Source: an uncultured Desulfovibrionaceae bacterium (GTDB taxonomy: Bacteria; Desulfobacterota; Desulfovibrionia; Desulfovibrionales; Desulfovibrionaceae). Taken from it: a stretch of 64,000 bases of DNA. Position 1 is the stretch's first letter. Each line of letters begins with the position of its first letter. The notes beneath the pieces are model-generated. The model ran no database searches. It was not told the origin of the DNA and saw only the letters and a list, made by a program, of their open reading frames with translations. Position numbers and translations under genes: made by a program. Below are positions 27,570-35,276 of the stretch, piece by piece. The stretch is from the NCBI GenBank assembly GCA_944325195.1, contig CALUZB010000004.1, positions 672,124 to 736,123 of the forward strand, given 5' to 3'.

Positions 27570-28340
27570 ATGACACAGCGCAGATATTGCGGGATTATCC
27601 CGGCAAGATACGCCTCTACCCGTTTCCCGGGCAAGCCGTTGACTATGATTTTGGGCAAGCCGATGTTCTGGCATGTCTATACCCGTGCTAAAAGGTGTTC
27701 CCTTTTAACGGATGTGGTGCTGGCAACTGATGACGAGCGCATTGCGCTTGCGGCGGAGGAACTGGCTGTTCCTTTTGTGTACACTGCTTCCGATCATCAG
27801 AGCGGCAGTGACAGGGTTTATGAAGCGGCTCTGAAATTGGGGCTTTCATCTGATACGGTTGTGGTCAATATCCAAGGTGACGAGCCCGCGCTTGACCCCG
27901 CCCATATCGCTTGTCTGCTCACGCCTTTTTTCAATGATCCGGAAGTAAGGGTGACTACTTTGGCCTACCCGGTGCAGACGTCGGCTGTTGAAAATCCGAA
28001 CAGGGTGAAAGTCGCTCTTGCCGTAAATAACGATGCCCTTTATTTTTCACGTTCCCCTATTCCATACATGCGTAATGCCCGACCAGACAGTGGGGACGCG
28101 GTTTATTTCGGCCATATCGGTCTGTATGCATATACCTTGGTGACATTGGGAGTGTTCACCGGGTTATCCCAGTCTCCTCTGGAGCTGGTGGAAGGGCTGG
28201 AACAATTGCGTTTTTTGGAAAACAACATTCCCATTAAAGTGGCAATAGTTGCCGAACCCTCCCAGGCTGTGGATGTTCCTGAAGATGTTGCCAGGGTTGA
28301 GCAAATATTACTTTCCGAAAATAACGGCAACTTGAACTGA
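27570..28340 (+). CDS. kdsB: 3-deoxy-manno-octulosonate cytidylyltransferase
   Basis: A 256-residue enzyme that activates Kdo with CTP for lipopolysaccharide core synthesis. It has IIPARYASTRFPGKPL with the nucleotide-binding Arg and Lys residues, NIQGDEP, ALYFSRSPIPY and GHIGLYAYT, all close to canonical KdsB. The start has a weak ribosome site. A distant second KdsB-type protein is at the left edge of the window. It is the first gene before a TPR/PilZ group on the same strand. Confidence 0.95.
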   Translation: MTQRRYCGIIPARYASTRFPGKPLTMILGKPMFWHVYTRAKRCSLLTDVVLATDDERIALAAEELAVPFVYTASDHQSGSDRVYEAALKLGLSSDTVVVNIQGDEPALDPAHIACLLTPFFNDPEVRVTTLAYPVQTSAVENPNRVKVALAVNNDALYFSRSPIPYMRNARPDSGDAVYFGHIGLYAYTLVTLGVFTGLSQSPLELVEGLEQLRFLENNIPIKVAIVAEPSQAVDVPEDVARVEQILLSENNGNLN

Positions 28341-28361
28341 ATCAGTTGCCCTGGAGCAGAT

Positions 28362-29171
28362 ATGTCGGCAGATTTAAGTAAAACCAGACGACAGTTAAAC
28401 GATGTAAAAACGCTTGTAAGACAAGGGCGCATGTTGCCGGCCGTGCAATATGTGAATGAGGCCTTGAATATTATAATCCGCGCTTCTTTGATTAAAAATG
28501 AGAGAAGCGAGTTGGAAGAGCTGATAAAAAACGCCGTGGACTGGATTGCGGATAATAAAGCCATTCGGGAGAAATTTCCGTTGGCCATAACCTACACGCC
28601 CGGCAAGGAAGAAGCTCTTGCCGACACGGTTCAGCAATTGCTTGAAATTCTTAATGAAGAGGTAAGCGAACAGGCCAATGAGGGCCTGCGTCTGTTGGAA
28701 GAACGGCGTAAAAATCTGCTGGCGCAAGCGGCTGAACTGCTGAAGCACGGGCAACTGGAGAAAGCGGTAGAATTGCACAAGCAGATTGCCGAAGAGTTTC
28801 ACGGTGATTATGCAGTCCTTGCAGAAATAGGTGAGCAATGTTTGAGCCACGCCATGTACGAAGAGGCGTTTGAATATCTCGCCCAAGCGTTGGAGGCCAA
28901 TCCGAAGGCTATTCCTTTGTATAACCGGATCGGGATAGCCCTACGCAAGCTTGAACGGTATGAAGCAGCAGAAAAATATTATAAGAAAGCCCTGGAAATG
29001 GCGGGCACGGATGTGGGCTTGCTGTTTAACCTTGGCCGACTGTACGTTGAATGGAAGCATTGGAATAAGGCTGAAAAAGTCGCGCAGATGGTTGTGAAAA
29101 TTGCGCCGGATTTCAGTGAGGGGAACAAGCTTCTTGCATATGTTGTTAAACAGCGGCAGTTGAAACAATAA
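28362..29171 (+). CDS. TPR protein
   Basis: A 269-residue, mostly helical and highly charged protein. The N-terminal half (to about residue 120) contains coiled-coil-like helices with no family I recognise. From about 125 there are four TPRs, for example YAVLAEIGEQCLSHAMYEEA and VGLLFNLGRLYVEWKHWNKA. GGAG precedes the ATG, 21 bases after kdsB. A PilZ gene follows on the same strand after 220 bases. A cytoplasmic adaptor role is likely; the partner is unknown. Confidence 0.75.
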   Translation: MSADLSKTRRQLNDVKTLVRQGRMLPAVQYVNEALNIIIRASLIKNERSELEELIKNAVDWIADNKAIREKFPLAITYTPGKEEALADTVQQLLEILNEEVSEQANEGLRLLEERRKNLLAQAAELLKHGQLEKAVELHKQIAEEFHGDYAVLAEIGEQCLSHAMYEEAFEYLAQALEANPKAIPLYNRIGIALRKLERYEAAEKYYKKALEMAGTDVGLLFNLGRLYVEWKHWNKAEKVAQMVVKIAPDFSEGNKLLAYVVKQRQLKQ

Positions 29172-29278
29172 CCGGGTGCGCCTTCCGGGCAATAATCAAA
29201 TTTACGCATTGCGCCAGCCGTTTTGGGCAGGCTGTCGGTTATGCGCCAAGTAAGAAAATTTCTTTTCTTCTTTACTAC

Positions 29279-29336
29279 CGGGATATGGTTATGACCGGGT
29301 CGTCCATATTTGGTATTCTAAGCTGACAATATCCCG
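29279..29336 (+). other. Possible structured leader upstream of the PilZ gene
   Basis: CGGGATAT (29279-29286) pairs perfectly with ATATCCCG (29329-29336). ATATGG (29283-29288) can instead pair with CCATAT (29304-29309). Just before it, AAGAAAA (29252-29258) and TTTTCTT (29263-29269) form an AT-rich hairpin that may end the TPR transcript. It does not match the GEMM c-di-GMP riboswitch. Confidence 0.35.
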
Positions 29337-29391
29337 TATAAGATTATCTGTCCGCTACGCCAGAGGTGGCAGGCTGGATATGGAGGGAGAT

Positions 29392-29838
29392 ATGACAAGT
29401 AATGAACGACGCAAGCATGAACGGCTTCCGAAGAATTATTTCCTTGAATATAAGGAATTTAAATATCCCACTGCTCAGCAGTCGTTTTTACAGGCGCGGT
29501 TGGTGGATATCAGCGCCGGTGGGGTGTGTGTGGAGTGCAGCCACTCCTTTTCTCAAGGTACTAAGTTGCAGATAAGAGTACATATGCCCAGACTGAATAA
29601 ATTTATGCCCGGCTTTTTTAAATATTATGAGAATGACCAGGATCAGTATCTTAACGCGATCGCTGAAGTCGCTTGGGTGGATTCTTCCAGACGTCCCGCC
29701 CTTATGGGAGTAAGATTTCTGGATCTTGACCCGGATGTTGTGAAAGCTGTTCAGGGGCTGATCAACGATGCCTTGCGTGAGTCCCGAAGGAAAGCTGAGC
29801 TGGCTGAAAGTCTCCGACGGGAGCAGGAAGGCTCTTGA
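29392..29838 (+). CDS. PilZ-domain protein (c-di-GMP binding)
   Basis: A 148-residue protein. ATG 29392 follows GGAGGGAG; the ATG four codons earlier would bury that site. RKHER (RxxxR) and DISAGG (D/NxSxGG) make the c-di-GMP site intact. A helical, basic and acidic tail follows the beta-barrel (from about residue 115). The stop overlaps the start of the Cys-rich gene by one base. Second PilZ gene of the window, and like the first it neighbours a TPR gene. Confidence 0.88.
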   Translation: MTSNERRKHERLPKNYFLEYKEFKYPTAQQSFLQARLVDISAGGVCVECSHSFSQGTKLQIRVHMPRLNKFMPGFFKYYENDQDQYLNAIAEVAWVDSSRRPALMGVRFLDLDPDVVKAVQGLINDALRESRRKAELAESLRREQEGS

Positions 29839-30293
29839 TGGATAAAAGTCCGCCAAATGGAATTGATTTTATTCAACGTTCAAAGATTGAGTCGTCAGAT
29901 TACAGAGCCAGAGCTTCCTGCGTCGCAGAAAGGCGATGTCGTCATGCTATCCGGCATTTTTGTTTGGAATGTCAGGGTAAACTTCCTAAAGCAGTTGATA
30001 ACTGCCGGGATGAACTTTGTCCGCTGTTTGAGTTCCGACGTCATGATTCCGAAGGGGCGGAAACTCAGCCGTCCGCTCTGACCCCGCCCCTTCGCCCCCT
30101 GCGGGCGGTGAGACGACAATGCCTTGTTTGTTGCGGTGGCGAAAGGGCGGAGGTGCGTACTTGCTCTGCCGGTAAGAAATGCAGTTTATGGGAATTTCGT
30201 TTCGGGGTGAGCCCGGCAGTGTACAGACGGGTGAAGGCCCGTTTTTTTGGCCCAAAGCATTTAACTTTGCCGGGTTTATCTTTAGAGCATTAG
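29838..30293 (+). CDS. Cys-rich protein with two zinc-ribbon-like repeats
   Basis: A 151-residue protein I cannot name. ATG 29838 shares a base with the PilZ stop, and AGGAAGG lies upstream, so it is coupled to the PilZ gene. It contains two similar Cys motifs: the first is CLECQG, then NCRDELCPLFEFR, and the second is CLVCCGG, then TCSAGKKCSLWEFRFG. The pattern CxxC...C(x4)CxLxxFR probably binds zinc or an FeS cluster twice. Between them is a Pro/Arg-rich linker. The coupling suggests it acts with the PilZ protein. Confidence 0.7.
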   Translation: MDKSPPNGIDFIQRSKIESSDYRARASCVAERRCRHAIRHFCLECQGKLPKAVDNCRDELCPLFEFRRHDSEGAETQPSALTPPLRPLRAVRRQCLVCCGGERAEVRTCSAGKKCSLWEFRFGVSPAVYRRVKARFFGPKHLTLPGLSLEH

Positions 30294-30879
30294 CTTTAAA
30301 GCAGGCGGACGACATTGCTCGAGCCGCCGCCGCAAAAACATAAACACAGGCAAATTGTACCAATTCTGGATCCGGTTGTAATCTGAGAGAAGATCGTCCT
30401 TTACAGTGCGGTCGGTATTGCCTTTATTAGCTTTGTCTGTTTGTATTAGAGTAAAGCGTCGGTCTTGTGGGCTGACGTTTTGCTCTTTTATGGGTTTCTA
30501 ACTTGAAGTGTTGGATTGCAAGCTTTACGCCGCCAGAGCTTAACGAAAAAAATACAGTTTTTCCGCTCACTTATTGGCGCAGCCGGTCACAAGTCAACTT
30601 AAAAGTTGATTTGCTCTTAAGCAACGTGTTGTTAAGTTGAATGAAGCCCTGCTGACATTGCTTCGGCCGGGCTTGTGCTCATGACGGGGGTGGGATAACT
30701 CCCCTAATTTAGTGCGTCCCTTCTATAGACTGTGGTTATGGACGCATATCGTAGAATTTCTCATAGCCTATTCGATACCGGATATAACTTTCAAAGACCT
30801 GCCTTATGCCGATGGCTTCGGAATACTTCCCCCGCGCTGGATCCAGCCGGGTGGTGCTGTCTGTTTTGAAGCACCCGGA
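30294..30879. other. 586-base intergenic region with several inverted repeats
   Basis: No gene is supported. GGCGG (30304-30308) and CCGCC (30324-30328) form a hairpin just after the Cys-rich gene. A terminator lies at 30457-30487. TCAACTTAA (30594-30602) can pair with TTAAGTTGA (30632-30640), or its first part with AAGTTGA (30603-30609). AAGCCC (30644-30649) pairs with GGGCTT (30669-30674). The region separates convergent genes, so the structures at 30594-30674 are not needed as leaders; a small RNA is possible but unproven. Confidence 0.4.
30457..30487 (+). terminator. Probable rho-independent terminator
   Basis: CGTCGGTC (30457-30464) pairs with GGCTGACG (30470-30477), with G-U pairs, over a short loop and is followed by TTTTGCTCTTTT. 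It lies about 160 bases after the Cys-rich gene on the plus strand. Confidence 0.55.
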
Positions 30880-31707
30880 TTAATAAACTGCTACGCCGGC
30901 ATATCCCACCACATTGTTCATATCGCCGCTGACATATCCGGAAGTGGTATAACTTACTAATTCAGCGTCTGCGGCTCCCAAATTCCGGCAAGCCTGCAAG
31001 GCCAGTGTGGCCGGCAGTACACCACACATGGAAATATTATGGGCGCTTACCACGTTGTAAAGCTCTTGCGGGCTTAAATGTATGATTGCTTCCAGGGCCT
31101 TGGCGTCTTGCTTTTTCGCTTCGGCATCACTGACGAAATGACTCATATCGGAGCTGACCACCAGCAGGGGTGTTTCTTTGTCAAGCGCTTTGCGCGCCTG
31201 CAGCACTTTTGCAATGGCGTCTCCCGCCTGAATAAGCTGTTGCAGATCATGCTTTGCAACCGCAATGGGCACAATGGTCAGGTCGGGGCGGGCAATTTTC
31301 AGCAAAGGCAAAAGTACTTCGATGGCGTGATCTTGTTCGTGCGGCGAGTAATCCGCCTGAAAGCCGCCGTCTGCTGCAATAATTTCCGAAGCCAGTTCTT
31401 CATTAACCGGAATTGCGCCTAAGGGCGTGTCCCATGCGCCCTTGTCCCACACGCCCAAGCCTTTGCCGCATTCCCGATGACAGGGAGCAAGAATAATCAG
31501 ATCCTGCGGCAGTTCACAGCGGGAAATGACCATTCCTGCTACTTTGCCGCTGTATATCCAACCTGCATGGGGCAGCATGATCATCAGCGGGGTACGCTTG
31601 GGCGTGTCCTCACCGGCAAACGGGGAAGTAAGCAACGCGGCTTCAGATGCGGCCTGCATGGGGTCGCCCGGGTAGAACTTTCCTGCTACAACAGCTTCTC
31701 GCAACAT
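30880..31707 (-). CDS. Memo-family protein (AmmeMemoRadiSam system B type)
   Basis: A 275-residue protein; ATG 31707 has AAAGGTGG upstream and gives the usual N-terminus LREAVVAGKFYPG. Conserved Memo motifs are present: PHAGWIYSGKVA, LAPCHREC, EQDHAIEVLLP, SSDMSHF and MCGVLPA, which supply the metal-binding His and Cys residues of this dioxygenase-like fold. Human MEMO1 is an iron- or copper-binding relative; the bacterial role is unknown. The AMMECR1 partner is at 6955-7524. It is a single minus-strand gene between two plus-strand units. Confidence 0.92.
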   Translation of the reverse strand: MLREAVVAGKFYPGDPMQAASEAALLTSPFAGEDTPKRTPLMIMLPHAGWIYSGKVAGMVISRCELPQDLIILAPCHRECGKGLGVWDKGAWDTPLGAIPVNEELASEIIAADGGFQADYSPHEQDHAIEVLLPLLKIARPDLTIVPIAVAKHDLQQLIQAGDAIAKVLQARKALDKETPLLVVSSDMSHFVSDAEAKKQDAKALEAIIHLSPQELYNVVSAHNISMCGVLPATLALQACRNLGAADAELVSYTTSGYVSGDMNNVVGYAGVAVY

Positions 31708-31901
31708 TTTAACCACCTTTACTAATTTTAACCGATTATAAAACTCTGTGTATAATATCATATAAAGTTGCCCCGGGAAAGGTGCTGGAAAGAGGTTTAG
31801 AAGCAGGAGACATCATTTTAAAGCAACGCTTCCACTTTTACTTCTTACATATGTGCTTTGGGAGTGTGTGGTTTGAAAGAAAATATGATTCACAAGTACA
31901 A

Positions 31902-31930
31902 TTGACATAATATTAATATGAAACTATGGT
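31902..31930 (+). promoter_or_regulatory. Promoter of nikK-nikL
   Basis: A perfect -35 box TTGACA (31902-31907), a 17-base spacer and TATGGT (31925-31930, four of six). It gives a leader of about 40 bases to the nikK ribosome site GTGGAGG. Confidence 0.7.
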
Positions 31931-31956
31931 AACACCAAATATAAAATTAATAACAC
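31930..31956 (+). promoter_or_regulatory. Direct repeat TAACAC, candidate metal-regulator site
   Basis: TAACAC occurs at 31930-31935, as part of GTAACAC (31929-31935), and again at 31951-31956, a spacing of 21 bases or two helical turns. It overlaps the end of the -10 box and the likely start site, a position fit for repression. GTAACAC is the half-site I recall for NikR in deltaproteobacteria, but there the halves are inverted, so the match is partial. Confidence 0.4.
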
Positions 31957-31974
31957 TTTAAGTGGAGGTTGGTT

Positions 31975-32766
31975 ATGAAACTTTTGGGAACAATTGTCGC
32001 AATGCTTTTTTTATTTGTAAGCTCTGCTCACGACAGTCTAGCACATTTCGGCATGGTTATCCCATCTGAGGTTACTGTTATGGAAAATGAACGGGCGAAT
32101 ATTGAGCTTAACCTTAAGTTTTGGCATCCGTTTGAGAATCGGGGAATGGACCTGGCAAAACCGGCAGCCTTTGATGTGTATTTTGACGGGGAATCTCAAA
32201 GTCTGCTCAGTTCTCTTAAGGAGGGTAAAGAGCAAGGTAAAACTGTGTGGAGCACACCCTATAAAATTACTCGTCCCGGGCTTTATGCCTTTGTAATGCA
32301 GCCTCAGCCTTATTGGGAACCGGAAGAAGATTGTTTTATTGTACACTACACCAAGGCATATGTTGATGCTTTTGGCGATGTTGAGGGGTGGAGCGAACCG
32401 TTAGGATTAAAGGCTGAAATAGTCCCTTTGTCGCGGCCCAGTGCACTCTACGCAGGGAATGTTTTCCAAGGGCAGGTGCTGTTCAATGGTAAGCCTGTAT
32501 CTGGAGCTGAAGTTGAAATTGAATGGTACCCCGGCGTCGAGATGACCGGCCAGGCTCCCAATGCAACAATGGTCACACAAACAGTAAGAGCAGATAATCA
32601 GGGCATTTTCACATACGCAGCGCCTAATTCAGGCTGGTGGGGATTTGCCGCCCTTTTAGAAGGAGACTACAAACTAAAACAAGGCGATGAAGATAAAGAT
32701 GTAGAAGTGGGCGCAGTGCTTTGGGTTTATTTCCATAAGATGCAGGATGCAAAAGTGCTTAAATAA
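31975..32766 (+). CDS. nikK: DUF4198 periplasmic protein, NikK-like
   Basis: A 263-residue exported protein. ATG 31975 has GTGGAGG upstream. A signal peptide ends near SLA-HFG (about residue 24), which would leave a mature N-terminus beginning with His, as expected for a metal-binding form. The body is a DUF4198 beta-sandwich pair with the end segment GAVLWVYFHKM. In ECF-type nickel importers of this class NikK assists nickel uptake in the periplasm. It precedes a NikL-like gene by 20 bases. The core NikM, NikQ and NikO genes are not in the window. Confidence 0.8.
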   Translation: MKLLGTIVAMLFLFVSSAHDSLAHFGMVIPSEVTVMENERANIELNLKFWHPFENRGMDLAKPAAFDVYFDGESQSLLSSLKEGKEQGKTVWSTPYKITRPGLYAFVMQPQPYWEPEEDCFIVHYTKAYVDAFGDVEGWSEPLGLKAEIVPLSRPSALYAGNVFQGQVLFNGKPVSGAEVEIEWYPGVEMTGQAPNATMVTQTVRADNQGIFTYAAPNSGWWGFAALLEGDYKLKQGDEDKDVEVGAVLWVYFHKMQDAKVLK

Positions 32767-32786
32767 ATTTTACCTTGAGGTGAATT

Positions 32787-33437
32787 GTGAAGCTGCTATG
32801 CAAGTTTTTTTCGTTATTTGCGTTAGCTTTCCTGTACACATTCTGTTCGATATCGTTGGGTAGCGGCATGGCCTACGCACACGGCGTATATATCTATGCA
32901 TGGGCTGGTCCGGACGAAATTTGTACAGACAGTTATTTCAGCAGAAAGAGTAAAGTGCAGAATGGAGAAATACAAGGCCTGGCTCCGAGCGGCAATTTGC
33001 TGTTCAAAGCTCGTACCGATGATAAAGGAAGAGCCTGTTTCCCTTTGCCTGATGAAGCTATGGATATCGAGTTCGTAGTACTGGCCGGAGAGGGACACCG
33101 GGCTTCTTTCAAATTGCGGGCGGAAGATATTGCGCCGTACATAACTTCAGTTAAGGGCATGGACTCCTTGACGGAAGGTGGTATGCCAGAAGTAAAAACT
33201 ATTGATAATCTTGTTACTGATAAAGAAGATGTCGTTGTTTCAGCGAATAATTCAGAATTGTTACGCCGAATTATACGGGAAGAACTTAAGCTTCAGTTGG
33301 AACCGTTACGTCAGCATTTATTTGACCAGGAAGACAAAAGCCCGGGGCTGCGCGATGTTTTTGCCGGGCTTGGCTGGATTATAGCTCTTGCGGCAATTGC
33401 ATACATTGCCATGCGTCAGCCTTCCAACCGTAATTAA
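32787..33437 (+). CDS. nikL: NikL-like membrane-anchored nickel transport protein
   Basis: A 216-residue protein starting at GTG with GAGGTG upstream. A signal peptide ends at AYA-HGVYIYAWAG, placing a His at the mature N-terminus, and TDSYFSRKSKVQNGEIQ follows, the pattern I know from NikL/CbiL proteins. A charged coiled-coil-like part (about 150-185) leads to one C-terminal membrane helix (WIIALAAIAYIAM) and a short basic tail. It would act in the periplasm with NikK on nickel import. A long hairpin terminator follows. Confidence 0.8.
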   Translation: MKLLCKFFSLFALAFLYTFCSISLGSGMAYAHGVYIYAWAGPDEICTDSYFSRKSKVQNGEIQGLAPSGNLLFKARTDDKGRACFPLPDEAMDIEFVVLAGEGHRASFKLRAEDIAPYITSVKGMDSLTEGGMPEVKTIDNLVTDKEDVVVSANNSELLRRIIREELKLQLEPLRQHLFDQEDKSPGLRDVFAGLGWIIALAAIAYIAMRQPSNRN

Positions 33438-33473
33438 ACTATCAAGCGTGATAAAATCAATTCAATGTGGTTG

Positions 33474-33516
33474 AAACTTAAATCCGCTCCGAGAATCACG
33501 GGGCGGATTTAAGTTT
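33474..33516. terminator. Bidirectional terminator between nikL and dnaJ
   Basis: 33474-33491 pairs with 33499-33516 as an 18-base stem with one G-U pair and a 7-base loop. It lies between convergent genes and has T-rich flanks on the plus strand, less so on the minus strand. Confidence 0.75.
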
Positions 33517-33611
33517 CCCTAGATACATAAGTTATAGCCACGGATTTTAGATTTTTGGCCCTGTATGTTTTATGCGGTGCAGTATCAGAACAGGTGTCCC
33601 GGACAAGAGCG

Positions 33612-34733
33612 TTAAAGCCCCATGGCTTTCCCGGCTTCTTTAATGATTTTTTTCAGTTTCTGGGAAGGCTTGTTCTGCTCCAATTGTTGAAACTCCTTCA
33701 GCAATTCAATCTGGCGCTTGGAAAGTGACGTGGGAGTGCGCACAGTGATTTGAACAAGCAAGTCTCCCTTGCGTGAAGAATTCGGATAAGGCAGGCCCTG
33801 ACCCTGAACCCGTAATATAGATCCGCTTTGAGTGCCTTTTGGCACTTCAAGCTCAATATCTTCAGCCAACGTGGGTATGGTTATATTCACGCCCAAGGCG
33901 GCGTCTGCAAACGAAACTTCCCGGCTGAGCAACAGGTCCTGTCCTTCCCGGTCAAAAACATCGTCGTCCTCTACATACAGGTCTACGTATAAATCGCCGG
34001 GTGGGCCGCCGTTTATTCCGGCTTCGCCTTCACCACGCAAACGCAACCTGGCCCCGGAATCAACACCGGCCGGCACTTTAACCGACAATTCCCGCACCTG
34101 ATCGAGTTGACCTTCTCCAACGCACATGGGGCAACGATGAGCGATTACCTGGCCTTTGCCGTGACAATGCGGGCACGGCACTGCCAATTGGAAAAAGCCT
34201 TGCCGCCTGACCATCTGACCTGTTCCACCGCATTGGGAGCATGTTTCCGGGCTGGTTCCCGGTTTTGCTCCGCTTCCACCACACTCGGGGCAGTTTTCTT
34301 TGCGGGGAATGCTGATTTTTATGGTATCGCCATTTGCAGCTTGGCGGAAAGAAAGCTTCTGATTATAGCGCAGAGACGCACCAGCCTGGGGGCGGTTTGC
34401 CCGGCCAACGCCGCCGCCCATGGAAAACCCGAAAATATCGCCGAAGATATCGGAAAAATGGGAAAAGATGTCTTCAGCAGAGGCAAACGGGTGCCCCCCG
34501 CCCGCGTTATTTAGGCCGGCATGGCCGTAACGATCATAAATATCGCGCTTTTCAGGGTCACGCAACACTTCATAAGCTTCTGCACAGTCTTTGAATTTCT
34601 GCTCCGCCTCTTTATCCCCGGGGTTGCGGTCAGGATGATATTTTAAGGCCATCTGACGATAAGCCTTCTTAATTTCTCCTCCTGTGGCTTGCCGGCTGAC
34701 GCCAAGTATTTCATAATAACAAGTTCGGCTCAT
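33612..34733 (-). CDS. dnaJ: Chaperone protein DnaJ
   Basis: A 373-residue type I J-protein that stimulates DnaK. It has a J domain with HPD ([14 protein letters not shown]), a Gly/Phe-rich part (residues about 75-115), four zinc-finger repeats ([32 protein letters not shown]) and the C-terminal substrate domains. It follows rpoZ by 46 bases on the same strand. No CIRCE-type element was seen upstream, so control is probably from the rpoZ promoter. Confidence 0.96.
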   Translation of the reverse strand: MSRTCYYEILGVSRQATGGEIKKAYRQMALKYHPDRNPGDKEAEQKFKDCAEAYEVLRDPEKRDIYDRYGHAGLNNAGGGHPFASAEDIFSHFSDIFGDIFGFSMGGGVGRANRPQAGASLRYNQKLSFRQAANGDTIKISIPRKENCPECGGSGAKPGTSPETCSQCGGTGQMVRRQGFFQLAVPCPHCHGKGQVIAHRCPMCVGEGQLDQVRELSVKVPAGVDSGARLRLRGEGEAGINGGPPGDLYVDLYVEDDDVFDREGQDLLLSREVSFADAALGVNITIPTLAEDIELEVPKGTQSGSILRVQGQGLPYPNSSRKGDLLVQITVRTPTSLSKRQIELLKEFQQLEQNKPSQKLKKIIKEAGKAMGL

Positions 34734-34779
34734 GATTGACTCACGATATGCAAAACCAGTCGGGTTTTGAGCCCGCTAT

Positions 34780-35022
34780 TTAATCATTGTCTGTAATTTC
34801 TGCAGTGTTTTTGGAAGTAAGCCCGATACTGTCGAGATCAGCATCAGGTAAAATTTTACCGGCCGCAATTTCTCTTAAGGCAGTTACTACTTCCTTGTTT
34901 TTGCTTGCAACCAAAGGGGTGTAACCTTCGCGATATTGATACACTCGTTTTATTGCCATTTGGACCAGAAGAAAGCGATTATCTACTTGGGCCTGACAGT
35001 CTTCTACAGTAATTCTAGCCAT
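34780..35022 (-). CDS. rpoZ: RNA polymerase omega subunit
   Basis: An 80-residue protein: MARITVEDC at the start, [18 protein letters not shown] and [12 protein letters not shown] are the omega pattern. It helps assemble RNA polymerase and forms part of the ppGpp site in many bacteria. CAGGAGACATC precedes the ATG, and a promoter is visible at 35094-35122. It is followed by dnaJ. Confidence 0.95.
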   Translation of the reverse strand: MARITVEDCQAQVDNRFLLVQMAIKRVYQYREGYTPLVASKNKEVVTALREIAAGKILPDADLDSIGLTSKNTAEITDND

Positions 35023-35093
35023 GATGTCTCCTGAGTAGGCAGGGAACGTTACGCTCCACTGATATAAATAAGGCTGTTCTCAAAAAAGATATA

Positions 35094-35122
35094 ATTCTAC
35101 CTCTTGGTAAGGGAAAATGCAA
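35094..35122 (-). promoter_or_regulatory. Promoter of rpoZ-dnaJ
   Basis: On the minus strand TTGCAT (35122-35117), a 17-base spacer and TAGAAT (35099-35094, five of six). It lies about 70 bases upstream of the rpoZ start. Confidence 0.5.
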
Positions 35123-35276
35123 TATGAAAATGGACAGGTTGTTAAGCGCGTAAGTTTTGAAAGCTTGTCACGGCATAATTCAATTTCAAAACATCTGCTT
35201 CAGATTAAATAATTGCCATTTCCCCAAGGTCAAGGGACGTTTGTGTAATTGTTCTAAATGAGACTAAAAGAGCGTA

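Noticed and set aside
29172..29391. c-di-GMP (GEMM) riboswitch before a PilZ gene
   Set aside because: The conserved GEMM core sequence is absent.
30712..30960. 82-residue plus-strand open frame
   Set aside because: Overlaps the Memo gene on the other strand and shows no ribosome site or motif.
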